Shown: positions 1-7,239, counted from the first letter of the stretch. The stretch is DNA of 10,187 bases from Candidatus Omnitrophota bacterium (GCA_029557025.1 JAKPRU010000552.1:1-10187); one strand, 5' to 3'. Translations and numbers: made by a program. The notes: generated by a model not told the origin, from the sequence alone.

Positions 1-28
1 AATTCAAGGAAATACGGACGATGCAACT

Positions 29-1519
29 ATGCCGGTAATTGAACCATCTAAAGAAGAATTTCTCCGTCTCGCCCGAAAAGGCAACCTGGTTCCGGTTACG
101 TGTCGGATTCTCGCGGACCTGGAAACGCCGGTTTCCGCCTACATGAAACTCTCGGAAGGGGAAGATCATGCTTTCCTGCTGGAGAGCGCGGAACAGCTCG
201 CCGGACGCGGCCGGTATTCATTTATCGGGCTGCGTCCCACGCAAATCATCACCAGCAAAGATCGCCGCATCGCAGTCATTACGGGGAACCAGGTCAACCA
301 ATTCGATCTGCCGGAAACCGAAGATCCCTTGCATACACTTCGCTATCTCATCAATCGGTACAAACCGGCGGGACATGAATCCCTTCCGCCCCTGTGCGGC
401 GGTCTGGTGGGATACTTGGGATACGAGATGATCCGCCATTTCGAGCCGGTCCCGTTCACCAAACCGGATGAATACGGAATACCCGACTCGGTGTTTTACC
501 TGGCGGACTTGATTATGGCATTCGATCATCAGAAGCACCATACGTTCATTATCGCCTGTGCCTATGTGCAGCATTCGGCGGACGCCGCCTACGAGGAAGC
601 CTGCGAACGAATCCGTATGGTCCAGGAACGTCTGGCGAAACCCTTGCCGAGCGAGCGGTTCGGAGCGGGACGCACGGAAGCGCCGGCTCCCCATTTCAAC
701 CGAACCAAACAGGATTACATGCAGGCGGTGGAAACGGCCAGGGAACATATCCGCGCAGGGGACATTTTCCAGGCCATTGTCGGGATGCGTGCGGATGTGG
801 AGGTCGAGGCAAACCCGCTGGACATCTATCGCGCGCTGAGGCATGTAAATCCATCGCCGTATATGTTTCTGATCCGATATGGAAATGCGCACCTGATCGG
901 GGCCTCGCCGGAAATCCTGGTTCGCCTGCAAGGAAATAACGTGACCTATCGCCCGCTCGCCGGAACCCGTCGGCGCGGCAGAACGGCAGACGAGGACCGC
1001 GCGCTCGAAGAGGAAATGCGGAACGATCCCAAGGAACGCGCCGAGCATATCATGCTGGTGGACTTGGGACGAAACGATATCGGGCGCGTGTGCCGGTTCC
1101 GGACGGTCCAAGTCACGGACCTGATGAATGTGGAGCGATACTCCCATGTCATGCACCTCGTCTCGAATGTGACCGGCGAGTTGGAAACCGGACGGGATGG
1201 ATTCGATCTGCTCCGCGCAACTTTCCCGGCGGGAACTCTCACCGGCGCTCCCAAAGTACGCGCCATGCAGATCATTGAGAACCTGGAACCGACCCGGCGC
1301 GGCCCATACGGCGGCGCGGTGGGATATATCGGATTCGCCGGGGACCTGGATTTCTGTATCACCCTTCGGACCATCCTGATGGTCGGTCAGAAAGTCTATT
1401 TCCAGGCCGGGGCCGGTATTGTCGCCGACTCCGATCCGGAGATGGAATACAACGAATGCCACAACAAAAGCGGCGCGATGATGAAAGCCGTGGAACTGGC
1501 GGAATGCTCAAATGAGTAA
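29..1519 (+). CDS. trpE: Anthranilate synthase component I (TrpE)
   Basis: This is the large subunit of anthranilate synthase. It converts chorismate plus ammonia or glutamine nitrogen to anthranilate, the first committed step of tryptophan synthesis, in the cytoplasm. At 496 residues it is full length for the family. The N-terminal domain carries the LLES motif (residues 50-53) at the site that binds feedback tryptophan in characterised TrpE. The chorismate-binding domain shows the usual blocks: IRAGDIFQ, GASPEILVRL, PLAGTRRRG, HIMLVDLGRNDIGRVC, FPAGTLTGAPKVRAM and the C-terminal AGAGIVADSDPEMEYNE. The reading frame stays open to the window edge, but the ATG at 29 gives the usual N-terminus; the ribosome site is weak (CGGA at 15-18). 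trpG follows 21 bases later, so the two are almost certainly co-transcribed. The tryptophan-binding motif and adjacent trpG favour trpE over pabB. Confidence 0.96.
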   Translation: MPVIEPSKEEFLRLARKGNLVPVTCRILADLETPVSAYMKLSEGEDHAFLLESAEQLAGRGRYSFIGLRPTQIITSKDRRIAVITGNQVNQFDLPETEDPLHTLRYLINRYKPAGHESLPPLCGGLVGYLGYEMIRHFEPVPFTKPDEYGIPDSVFYLADLIMAFDHQKHHTFIIACAYVQHSADAAYEEACERIRMVQERLAKPLPSERFGAGRTEAPAPHFNRTKQDYMQAVETAREHIRAGDIFQAIVGMRADVEVEANPLDIYRALRHVNPSPYMFLIRYGNAHLIGASPEILVRLQGNNVTYRPLAGTRRRGRTADEDRALEEEMRNDPKERAEHIMLVDLGRNDIGRVCRFRTVQVTDLMNVERYSHVMHLVSNVTGELETGRDGFDLLRATFPAGTLTGAPKVRAMQIIENLEPTRRGPYGGAVGYIGFAGDLDFCITLRTILMVGQKVYFQAGAGIVADSDPEMEYNECHNKSGAMMKAVELAECSNE

Positions 1520-1540
1520 AAGCGACACGCAGGTGCAATC

Positions 1541-2110
1541 ATGTTGATCGTTATCGACAATTACGATTCCTTCACATTCAATCTTTATCAATATCTGGGC
1601 GAACTGGGTGCGCAAATGGAGGTTTACCGGAACGACAAGATCACGGTCAATGAAGTCCTGCAACGCAAGCCGAACGGGGTTGTTATCTCACCGGGTCCGG
1701 GAACCCCAGACGAAGGAGGCATTTCGCTGGAACTGATCGAGCGGGCAAGCGGCAAGATCCCCATCCTCGGCGTCTGCTTGGGACATCAATGTATCGGCCA
1801 ACAGTTCGGCGGCACGGTTCGTCGAGCCGACCGTATCATGCACGGGAAAACATCCCTGATTAAGCACTACAATGAGAATATCTTCGAGGGGTTGGACAAT
1901 CCGTTCGTCGCCACGCGGTATCATTCCCTGATTGTGGACCGTGACAGCCTGCCCGATTGCCTGGAGATTACGGCCGAGACGGATGAGAAGGAAATCATGG
2001 GTCTGCGCCATAAAGAACATCTGACTTTCGGCGTACAGTTCCACCCGGAATCCATTCTGACCAAAGAGGGAAAGAAGCTGCTCGGCAACTTCCTCAAACG
2101 GCTCGCGTAG
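1541..2110 (+). CDS. trpG: Anthranilate synthase component II, glutamine amidotransferase (TrpG/PabA type)
   Basis: This is the class I glutamine amidotransferase subunit that hydrolyses glutamine and passes ammonia to TrpE. The 189-residue length is normal for a stand-alone, unfused subunit. Visible landmarks are the N-terminal [11 protein letters not shown], the oxyanion-region [11 protein letters not shown] (from residue 50), the nucleophile elbow GVCLGHQ with Cys79, and the catalytic pair His168 and Glu170 in [13 protein letters not shown] at 1531-1535 lies five bases before the ATG and supports the start. It sits directly behind trpE. In many bacteria one such protein also serves PabB in folate synthesis, so the same gene could be called pabA; linkage to trpE favours trpG. 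No trpD, trpC or other trp gene follows: the next gene is unrelated and lies beyond a 196-base spacer. Confidence 0.95.
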   Translation: MLIVIDNYDSFTFNLYQYLGELGAQMEVYRNDKITVNEVLQRKPNGVVISPGPGTPDEGGISLELIERASGKIPILGVCLGHQCIGQQFGGTVRRADRIMHGKTSLIKHYNENIFEGLDNPFVATRYHSLIVDRDSLPDCLEITAETDEKEIMGLRHKEHLTFGVQFHPESILTKEGKKLLGNFLKRLA

Positions 2111-2144
2111 CAGCAAGTCCAGCGGCACAGTGCGGGTGTTACCC

Positions 2145-2161
2145 TTCTTTCCCTCACCCCA
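2145..2161 (+). repeat. Copy 1 of a 17-base intergenic repeat (TTCTTTCCCTCACCCCA)
   Basis: The word TTCTTTCCCTCACCCCA occurs here and again, exactly, at 3457-3473. Both copies lie in non-coding spacers and on the same strand. This copy continues into CCCTCTCCCGGAGG, which resembles a decayed CCCTC...GAGGG palindrome of the sort scattered between genes in many bacteria. Confidence 0.6.
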
Positions 2162-2225
2162 CCCCTCTCCCGGAGGAAAAGCGGAAAATCGATATGGCGG
2201 ATGGAGATGGGGGATCTGCGGGTCC

Positions 2226-2254
2226 TTGAATGGGGAATCCCGTGGAGTTAAATT
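2226..2254 (+). promoter_or_regulatory. Possible sigma-70-type promoter for the DUF2225 gene
   Basis: TTGAAT (2226-2231) and TAAATT (2249-2254) are separated by 17 bases and each matches the consensus at four of six positions. The predicted start of transcription would fall near 2261, upstream of the hairpin and ribosome site. The match is modest and the call rests on position as much as sequence. Confidence 0.3.
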
Positions 2255-2268
2255 ACGGTTTACAACGG

Positions 2269-2291
2269 CTGGGTAATTCCATCGTACCCAG
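2269..2291 (+). promoter_or_regulatory. Perfect 7-bp hairpin overlapping the DUF2225 ribosome site
   Basis: CTGGGTA (2269-2275) is exactly complementary to TACCCAG (2285-2291), leaving a 9-base loop. The 3' arm ends inside the Shine-Dalgarno sequence AGGAGG (2290-2295), which lies 11 bases before the ATG at 2307. GGGTAATT also occurs twice, at 2271-2278 inside the hairpin and at 2296-2303 just after the Shine-Dalgarno site. The structure could be an RNA element that modulates translation or a DNA operator; the sequence alone does not decide. Confidence 0.45.
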
Positions 2292-2306
2292 GAGGGGGTA
2301 ATTATT

Positions 2307-3356
2307 ATGCCAAAGCGTCAATCACTTTGGAAGCGTGAAACACAATGCCTGGTTTGCGAACACAAAATGAACAATTACCAGGCTATGGCGAAAAGCCAGT
2401 CCATCGAATATGACAAGTGGCTCGTCGGTCACTCGCGCGGCCTTGGCGACTACGACGACTATCCTTCCACTCTAAAGACTACCGTATGCCCGAATTGCCT
2501 GATGGCCTCGAATGAATACAGTTTCGGCGTGGATAACTACAAGTATTTCACCCGGAACATGCGCAAGAACGGCGAACTGGTCGAGATGTTCAAGGAGACC
2601 GAACAGGGACGGTTCAAAGCGCTTGCCCGGGAATTCGCCTCCCTGGAGGATGCTTGCGCCATCCTCGACCTGGAAAAGGGAAAGCCGGCCAACATGCGCT
2701 GTCGCGCGACCCTGGAAAAGGTCTGGAGAGAGCGGGACAAATACGGGGAGCGCTTTTTCACCATGTTGCTCTCGGAACCCCGGGATTATGCCACCGCGCT
2801 GGTCTGTTTCGCGCTGGATCGGCACTGCCAGATGCTTCGCCTGGGATATGAAAAAGACATCCAATATGACGCGAACAATCCGGAGGATGTCCATCAGAAA
2901 GTAAAGGAGTTTTTTGAGGGAACCAGGCTGGAAATGAAATCCGCCGAAACGCGCCTCTTCTATATTGCGACCAATTATCAACAATGTATTCAATTCATCG
3001 ATGAGATGCTGGAACACATCCCACCGCAAAATCGCGAGAAATATGAGGAACGAAAGAAACTCTATGCCCGGGAGGCGTTCGACTTCTATCGCTACAGCTA
3101 TGCCAATGAAGACATGACCGCCATTCCTCTTGAATTCAAGGAAGGCGGAATAGGCTATTTGCTGTGCCTGTTCTACCGCGAGAGGGGGGAGATGGAAGAG
3201 GCCACCAGGTACCTGCGAATTGCAAAGCGGTACGCGGATAATACGCTCAAGAAGATTTCCACAACCAACCAGCAGAATTTTATCAACTGGGTCGATGACC
3301 TGTGCAAGGAACTTCTCGCGCCGGAGGGAGAGGGAGTGCAGCCGGCACAAGCCTGA
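2307..3356 (+). CDS. DUF2225 family zinc-ribbon protein
   Basis: This 349-residue protein resembles the DUF2225 family, whose biochemical role is not established. The N-terminus has two CxxC pairs, Cys14/Cys17 (CLVC) and Cys61/Cys64 (CPNC), spaced as in a metal-binding zinc ribbon and followed by the family-like asparagine- and tyrosine-rich stretch. The rest is highly charged and helical. The last 100 residues contain a TPR-like helix pair (around GYLLCLFYRERGEMEEATRYLRIAKRY). There is no signal peptide or membrane segment, so it should be cytoplasmic. The start is well supported by AGGAGG at 2290-2295. It appears to be a single-gene unit, with its own possible promoter and hairpin upstream and a strong terminator after it, rather than a member of the trp pair. 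A scaffold or regulatory role is only a guess. Confidence 0.8.
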   Translation: MPKRQSLWKRETQCLVCEHKMNNYQAMAKSQSIEYDKWLVGHSRGLGDYDDYPSTLKTTVCPNCLMASNEYSFGVDNYKYFTRNMRKNGELVEMFKETEQGRFKALAREFASLEDACAILDLEKGKPANMRCRATLEKVWRERDKYGERFFTMLLSEPRDYATALVCFALDRHCQMLRLGYEKDIQYDANNPEDVHQKVKEFFEGTRLEMKSAETRLFYIATNYQQCIQFIDEMLEHIPPQNREKYEERKKLYAREAFDFYRYSYANEDMTAIPLEFKEGGIGYLLCLFYRERGEMEEATRYLRIAKRYADNTLKKISTTNQQNFINWVDDLCKELLAPEGEGVQPAQA

Positions 3357-3391
3357 AATGCGCCGGATTTTTTCAGTTTGGAGAGCATACG

Positions 3392-3422
3392 CAGCCGTGG
3401 GTTCACACTCGCGGCTGTTTTT
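3392..3422 (+). terminator. Intrinsic terminator after the DUF2225 gene
   Basis: CAGCCGTGGG (3392-3401) pairs with CTCGCGGCTG (3408-3417) over ten positions including two G-U wobbles. It leaves a six-base loop and is followed immediately by TTTTT (3418-3422). It lies 36 bases after the stop codon. Stem, loop and U-run all fit a Rho-independent terminator on the plus strand. Confidence 0.82.
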
Positions 3423-3456
3423 ATTGTGCGGGAAGGACAGCGGATGGGAGTGCCTG

Positions 3457-3473
3457 TTCTTTCCCTCACCCCA
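3457..3473 (+). repeat. Copy 2 of the 17-base intergenic repeat
   Basis: This is an exact second copy of TTCTTTCCCTCACCCCA (first at 2145-2161). It lies between the DUF2225 terminator and the Memo-AMMECR1 gene. It runs into AACCAGGAGGGTGGCGGGAGG, again a purine-rich half that could be the remnant of a palindrome. Confidence 0.6.
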
Positions 3474-3556
3474 ACCAGGAGGGTGGCGGGAGGTGCAAAT
3501 TGGCGCGAGTCGATGTATCCTTCTTATTAGATTCACGGCAAAAGTGAGGCATTCCC

Positions 3557-5044
3557 ATGATAACACGTAGAAACGTTCGCCTGATAGGAGTTGCAATCAT
3601 GACCGCATCCTGGATCGTATCGGGTTGTTCCTCAAGCAATGGAGCGCGAGACCGCGCAGCGGTGTTTGCGGGGTCCTGGTACTCCGGCACGGAAAAAGAA
3701 CTCATGGCAGAAGTGGATGGATACCTGGCACAGGCCTCCCTGGTCGGTGCAACAGACCAGCCGCGCCCGGTCGCGCTGATCGCTCCCCATGCGGGATATA
3801 AGGCCGCCGGAACGGTCACCGCCTATGCGTACAAAGCCGTCCAGGGTATCCCTTACGAGCGGGTTGTGGTTCTGGCCCTCTCGCACGGGTATCCCTTTCA
3901 AGGTGTTTCCATTGACGATGTCGATTCGTACACAACCCCCCTGGGGACTGTTCCGCTCGATATCGAGACCTGCAAGAAACTCCGCGAGCATCCGCTGGTG
4001 CGGTATGTCCCGGAGGCCAATGCACAGGAGCATTCGCTGGAAATCCAAATCCCCTTCCTGCAACGCGCCTTGGGACATTTCAAATTGATCCCCATCACCG
4101 TCGGCGATATGAAAGACACCGATTTCAAAGAGGTTGCAAATCTTCTCAAACCCCTAGCGGATGAGAAAACACTTTTTGTCGCCAGTTCGGATTTCACCCA
4201 TTTCGGGCCGAGGTTCCAGTACGTGCCGTTTCGGGACAATTTCCAGAAAAATATCGCCCTTCTGGACAAGTCCGCCATCAACGCCATTATTCACCTGGAT
4301 GTCGAAGGATTCAATCGGGTTCTGGAGGAGACCCAAGCTACGATCTGCGGACGGAATCCGATTCGCCTGCTGCTGATGTCCCTCCCGGCGAACAGCGAAG
4401 GCTGCCTGGTGAAATACGATACCTCCGGGCGGATTTTCGGCGATCCGAGCAACAGTGTGAGTTACGCCGCCATTGTGTTCCGTGCCTATCCCGATTATCT
4501 GAATGAAACGGAACAGAAAACTCTCCTCAAATTCGCTCGCGACACCATCGCCGCACACTTGAAAGGACAGCCTCTGCCGAAGATCCCGCCCGAGCAACTC
4601 ACCGAGCGACTGAGAAAACCGAAAGGGGCCTTCGTGACCATCCATCTCAAAGAACCGTATCAGCTGCGAGGATGTATCGGGTCGGTTTACCCAAGCCGCC
4701 CCCTTTATGAAGACGTTCAGGAGAACGCCATCAACGCCAGCACACGCGACCCGCGATTCCGCCCGATGACCCCGGATGAACTGGACAAGGTACAAATTGA
4801 AATATCCGTGCTGTCGGAAATGAAAACGGTAAACAACTATAAGGACATCGTACTCGGAACGCACGGAATTGTGCTCAAAAAAGGGATGAACCGCGCTCTG
4901 TTTCTCCCGCAGGTTCCCTGGGAGGTCGGCTGGGAAATCGAAGAAACGCTATCCCACCTGTCACAGAAAGCGGGATTGAGCGCCGATGCCTGGAAAGAAG
5001 GAGCCACGTTCGAGGTGTTCACCGCGCAGGTGTTTCACGAGTGA
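3557..5044 (+). CDS. Memo-AMMECR1 fusion lipoprotein (AmmeMemoRadiSam proteins B + A)
   Basis: This 495-residue protein joins two domains usually encoded as AmmeMemoRadiSam proteins B and A. Residues 1-24 form a lipoprotein signal peptide: Arg4, Arg5 and Arg8, a hydrophobic stretch, and the lipobox VSGC with Cys24. Residues ~33-312 are Memo-like, starting AAVFAGSWYSG. They include IAPHAGY (His78), LSHGY (His110), EHSLEIQIPFLQ (158-169), ASSDFTHFG (Asp212, His215) and ICGRNPI (Cys264), so the metal-site positions of the family appear intact. Residues ~316-495 are AMMECR1, with the hallmark LRGCIG (370-375). GTGAGG at 3544-3549 supports the ATG at 3557; a later ATG at 3599 would destroy the signal peptide. 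Memo-family proteins are related in fold to extradiol dioxygenases, but the reaction here is unknown. The radical SAM partner is not in this window. Export to the envelope is inferred. Confidence 0.9.
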   Translation: MITRRNVRLIGVAIMTASWIVSGCSSSNGARDRAAVFAGSWYSGTEKELMAEVDGYLAQASLVGATDQPRPVALIAPHAGYKAAGTVTAYAYKAVQGIPYERVVVLALSHGYPFQGVSIDDVDSYTTPLGTVPLDIETCKKLREHPLVRYVPEANAQEHSLEIQIPFLQRALGHFKLIPITVGDMKDTDFKEVANLLKPLADEKTLFVASSDFTHFGPRFQYVPFRDNFQKNIALLDKSAINAIIHLDVEGFNRVLEETQATICGRNPIRLLLMSLPANSEGCLVKYDTSGRIFGDPSNSVSYAAIVFRAYPDYLNETEQKTLLKFARDTIAAHLKGQPLPKIPPEQLTERLRKPKGAFVTIHLKEPYQLRGCIGSVYPSRPLYEDVQENAINASTRDPRFRPMTPDELDKVQIEISVLSEMKTVNNYKDIVLGTHGIVLKKGMNRALFLPQVPWEVGWEIEETLSHLSQKAGLSADAWKEGATFEVFTAQVFHE

Positions 5045-5067
5045 GGTTGAGTGTAAAAGATTCAACC
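5045..5067 (+). promoter_or_regulatory. Short inverted repeat just after the Memo-AMMECR1 stop codon
   Basis: GGTTGA (5045-5050) is complementary to TCAACC (5062-5067) with an 11-base loop, beginning one base after the stop codon. No T-run follows on either strand, so a classical intrinsic terminator is not supported. It may protect the 3' end of the message or act with the next palindromes between the convergent genes. Confidence 0.25.
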
Positions 5068-5076
5068 CCTTCTGTG

Positions 5077-5133
5077 TCTCCCCCAATCTTGGGAGAAAAA
5101 ACTTGGCCGTTTCCCTCCCCGACATTGGAGAGA
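5077..5133. repeat. Two degenerate palindromes between convergent genes
   Basis: TCTCCC (5077-5082) pairs with GGGAGA (5091-5096). About 15 bases further, TCCCTCC (5112-5118) pairs with GGAGAGA (5127-5133), with one mismatch as plus-strand RNA and a G-U wobble as minus-strand RNA. Both are of the C-rich/G-rich form seen in the spacers at 2151-2176 and 3463-3493. A run of A follows the first palindrome on the plus strand, which places T's on its wrong side for plus-strand termination. Read from the minus strand, the T-run follows the second palindrome by about ten bases, so weak termination of the minus-strand cluster is possible. Confidence 0.4.
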
Positions 5134-5159
5134 ACAGGGCGTGAGCAATTCCTGAAAAA

Positions 5160-5681
5160 TTACAGCAACGCTTCGATGATCGTCCTTACGAATGTCGGGA
5201 GATCCTCCGGTCTGCGGGCGGTGATCAGTTTGCCGTCCTTGACCGTTTCCCGATCCACCCACTGCGCACCGGCGGCGACCATGTCATCCCGAATGGCGAA
5301 AAATGAGGTTGCTGTTCTGCCGTGAAGAATATCGGCGGAAACCAGCATCCATCCGCCATGGCAAATAGCGGCCACCACCCCCCCGTCGCTATGGACCTTG
5401 CGGACAAGTTTTGCCATGTTCGGATCGCGTCGCAGGAAATCCGGCGCCCATCCGCCCGGAATGATTACCGCATCAAACTTCTTGCGCAATGCCGCGAACG
5501 AGGAAAGGTCGCTTGTGATCGGATATCCGTGTTTGCTGCGATAAACCTGCCCCGCTTTCGGCGCCACAAGGCTGATCTGGGCGCGCTCCTCGGTCAGTCG
5601 GAAATAGGGATACCAGACTTCCTGGTCCTGGTAGTCCTGTTCCACAAGAATCGCGATTTTTTTACGTCTGAGCGACATCAT
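5160..5681 (-). CDS. DJ-1/PfpI family protein (class I glutamine amidotransferase-like)
   Basis: This 173-residue single-domain protein has the length and motifs of the DJ-1/PfpI superfamily. The N-terminal strand KKIAILVEQDYQDQEV includes Glu21, in the place of the family's conserved acidic residue. FDAVIIPGGWAPDFLRR (69-85) is the glycine-rich loop. VAAICHGGWML holds the nucleophile-elbow Cys107 followed by His108, as in PfpI-type enzymes. There is no signal peptide, so it should be cytoplasmic. GGGAGG (complement of 5685-5690) supports the start; the second ATG, three bases downstream at 5678, has better spacing and may be the true start. It is the last gene of a four-gene minus-strand cluster, 37 bases after the coiled-coil gene. 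Family members act as proteases, deglycases, chaperones or hydratases; which applies here cannot be read from the sequence. Confidence 0.9.
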   Translation of the reverse strand: MMSLRRKKIAILVEQDYQDQEVWYPYFRLTEERAQISLVAPKAGQVYRSKHGYPITSDLSSFAALRKKFDAVIIPGGWAPDFLRRDPNMAKLVRKVHSDGGVVAAICHGGWMLVSADILHGRTATSFFAIRDDMVAAGAQWVDRETVKDGKLITARRPEDLPTFVRTIIEALL

Positions 5682-5718
5682 TGCCCTCCCGGTGAATTCG
5701 TGGATTGATCGGTCTGTC

Positions 5719-6153
5719 TCAAAGCCGTTTGAGAATATCGGCGACTTGCTCCTTCAGAAATGTGATATCGTCCTCGATACGATCCAATTTCTTGGACGTC
5801 TCTTCCATATAGTCCATGATCCGTTCCAGGCGCGTATCGGTGTCCTGCGGTTGATTGGACCGAGACTCTTTTTCCGGTTCCTCCGTTTTTTTCTGTCGAA
5901 ACCGATAGAAAAGGGTTTTGGCTTCCTCCCGTGTGAATCCGTCCTTGTTTCGAACCATGAACGAGAAGCACGGCGGAACCAGCGTTTCCGCTGTGGCGGT
6001 CATACTCACGCGAATCCTTCGAACACTTTTCTCCATAACCCCCAGCATCAGTTCCAGAAATTCGGCTCGAGTTCTCAGTTCTCCAAATCCGTCCCCAGCC
6101 GGAACGGAAGCAAACTGAAAAGCCGGGATCAGTTGTCCGCAGGATTCTTCCAT
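5719..6153 (-). CDS. Small protein with C-terminal coiled coil, unknown function
   Basis: This 144-residue protein is not recognised. Residues ~1-75 look folded, ending in hydrophobic strands around ETLVPPCFSFMV. Residues ~77-90 form an amphipathic helix (TREEAKTLFYRF), ~91-107 are a polar linker rich in Glu, Gln and Ser, and ~108-144 have a heptad pattern (RLERIMDYMEETSKKLDRI and on) typical of a short coiled coil that could mediate oligomerisation. There is no signal peptide or membrane span. It is judged real because AAGGAG (complement of 6161-6166) stands seven bases before the ATG and it lies in step between two convincing same-strand genes, 40 bases after the TPR gene and 37 before the PfpI gene. 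An overlapping 163-residue minus-strand frame (5678-6169) and a 199-residue plus-strand frame lack such support. No function is proposed. Confidence 0.72.
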   Translation of the reverse strand: MEESCGQLIPAFQFASVPAGDGFGELRTRAEFLELMLGVMEKSVRRIRVSMTATAETLVPPCFSFMVRNKDGFTREEAKTLFYRFRQKKTEEPEKESRSNQPQDTDTRLERIMDYMEETSKKLDRIEDDITFLKEQVADILKRL

Positions 6154-6193
6154 GATCTGTCTCCTTCACCGCGCGCGTCCAAATCGAACCCTG

Positions 6194-7171
6194 TCAATAA
6201 AGCGCACGTTCCAGGGCACGGATTTGTTTGCGCGCTGACTCCGCCCAACTGCTGCTGGAATCGCGCTGCAGGTAAATTCGATAGTTCTTAAGCGCTTCCT
6301 CCCACTTCCCCCGTTTCTCCAGGAGAACGGCCAAATTATAGTACGAGTCGGTGTGATCGCCGACTCGAATGGCCTCCTGGTAGGCTGCCATGGCATCCTC
6401 AACCCGTCCCATGCTTTCATAAGTCACACCCAGGTTGTTGTATGCACCCGCGAGACCGGGATTCAGGTCCAGCGCCTGACGGTATTCGAAATGCGCCCGT
6501 TCCAGGTCTCCCTGTTTCAAATAGAGATTGCCGAGATAATAATGAAACTTCGCATGTTTCGGCGCGATTTCGATACAGGCTTTGTGGGCTTCGATGGCCT
6601 CTTTCAAATTATTCTCATCGAGCGCCTTCTGAGCGCGTGCCATCAGTGCATCGATCTCTTTCTGCTGCTCCGGTGTAAGAGGCGGTTCCTGAACAGCGGG
6701 AGCAGCAGCGGGCGTGGCCGACCCTTGGGGGGCCTCCCGCTTCACCTGCGCGGAAGGCAGATAAGGAAACGGCTGGTGCAATTCCTCTTTTCTCTCCGGC
6801 CGGCCCATCCGCTCGACAACCGTGATTTTCGCTTTCAGCTGTTCCTGTGCATCCCGCGCCTTCGCGTATTCCGGGTTTCCGGCGAGAGCCAGTTCGAGAT
6901 GTTTCCCCGCTTCCTCAAATTGTCCCAAATCCATCAAGACATACGCCAGACGGAGATGCACAATCGGCCGCGGACTGACCGCCAGGGATCGTCGATACGA
7001 GCTCGCCGCCGCCTCCAGATTCCCTGCCTCACGAGCCTTCTCTCCCGCGTAATAAAGATCAAGTGCGTATTTGACCTGTTCCTTGAAATCCGGTCCTTTC
7101 TTGGCGCACCCGATCCCTGCAAACAGAATCGACACCGTCAGAACCAATGTCCCGTATTGTCTCATAATCAT
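6194..7171 (-). CDS. TPR-repeat lipoprotein
   Basis: The protein has 325 residues from the first ATG. GAAGG (complement of 7172-7176) abuts that ATG but stands six bases before the ATG at 7165, so the 323-residue form starting MRQYG is more likely. A hydrophobic signal ends at Cys22 (Cys20 in the short form) in the sequence AGIGC; the Gly at -3 is not the most common lipobox residue, but a lipoprotein is still the best reading. TPR-like helix pairs occur at ~40-110. A Pro/Ala/Gln-rich linker (~120-175) follows, then about four further TPRs at ~180-320, including FHYYLGNLYLKQGDLERA and AYNNLGVTYESMGRVEDA. TPRs bind partner proteins, so an envelope assembly or scaffold role is plausible. It lies 88 bases behind the solute-binding protein gene and 40 ahead of the coiled-coil gene, consistent with co-transcription. 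No specific partner can be named. Confidence 0.87.
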   Translation of the reverse strand: MIMRQYGTLVLTVSILFAGIGCAKKGPDFKEQVKYALDLYYAGEKAREAGNLEAAASSYRRSLAVSPRPIVHLRLAYVLMDLGQFEEAGKHLELALAGNPEYAKARDAQEQLKAKITVVERMGRPERKEELHQPFPYLPSAQVKREAPQGSATPAAAPAVQEPPLTPEQQKEIDALMARAQKALDENNLKEAIEAHKACIEIAPKHAKFHYYLGNLYLKQGDLERAHFEYRQALDLNPGLAGAYNNLGVTYESMGRVEDAMAAYQEAIRVGDHTDSYYNLAVLLEKRGKWEEALKNYRIYLQRDSSSSWAESARKQIRALERALY

Positions 7172-7239
7172 CCTTCATCCGCCCGCGGCCGATATCGTGG
7201 ATGCGATCATTCAACCACATTTCCCGCAAAACCGGCAGT

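Larger units (their letters stand above)
2111..2306 (+). other. Spacer between trpG and the DUF2225 gene
   Basis: This 196-base stretch shows no credible gene. Near its start is a very short stem (GGGT at 2134-2137 with ACCC at 2141-2144) followed by a pyrimidine run; this is too small to be called a terminator with confidence. Next comes a C-rich element (2145-2176) that shares a 17-base word with the next spacer. The second half holds a possible promoter, a perfect hairpin and the ribosome site of the downstream gene. Confidence 0.6.

Noticed and set aside
1-38. Possible 3' end of an upstream gene overlapping the trpE start (frame ending TAA at 36-38)
   Set aside because: All three plus frames are open over this short stretch, so there is nothing to choose between a real upstream gene and chance.
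218-1462. Long open frame of 414 codons on the minus strand opposite trpE
   Set aside because: It lies wholly within a convincing trpE, has no recognisable motif, and is explained by GC-rich codon use in trpE.
3500-3517. Possible sigma-54 promoter (TTGGCGCG) upstream of the Memo-AMMECR1 gene
   Set aside because: The -24 half looks right, but the required GC of the -12 half is missing (GATGT instead of TTGCA), so it was not annotated.
2472-3596. Minus-strand open frame of 374 codons opposite the DUF2225 gene
   Set aside because: It runs across the DUF2225 terminator and spacer and shows no domain; it is a shadow of the real gene.
5322-6291. Plus-strand frames (5322-5708 and 5692-6291) opposite the PfpI and coiled-coil genes
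   Set aside because: No motif or ribosome site was seen, and the minus-strand genes in the same place are better supported.
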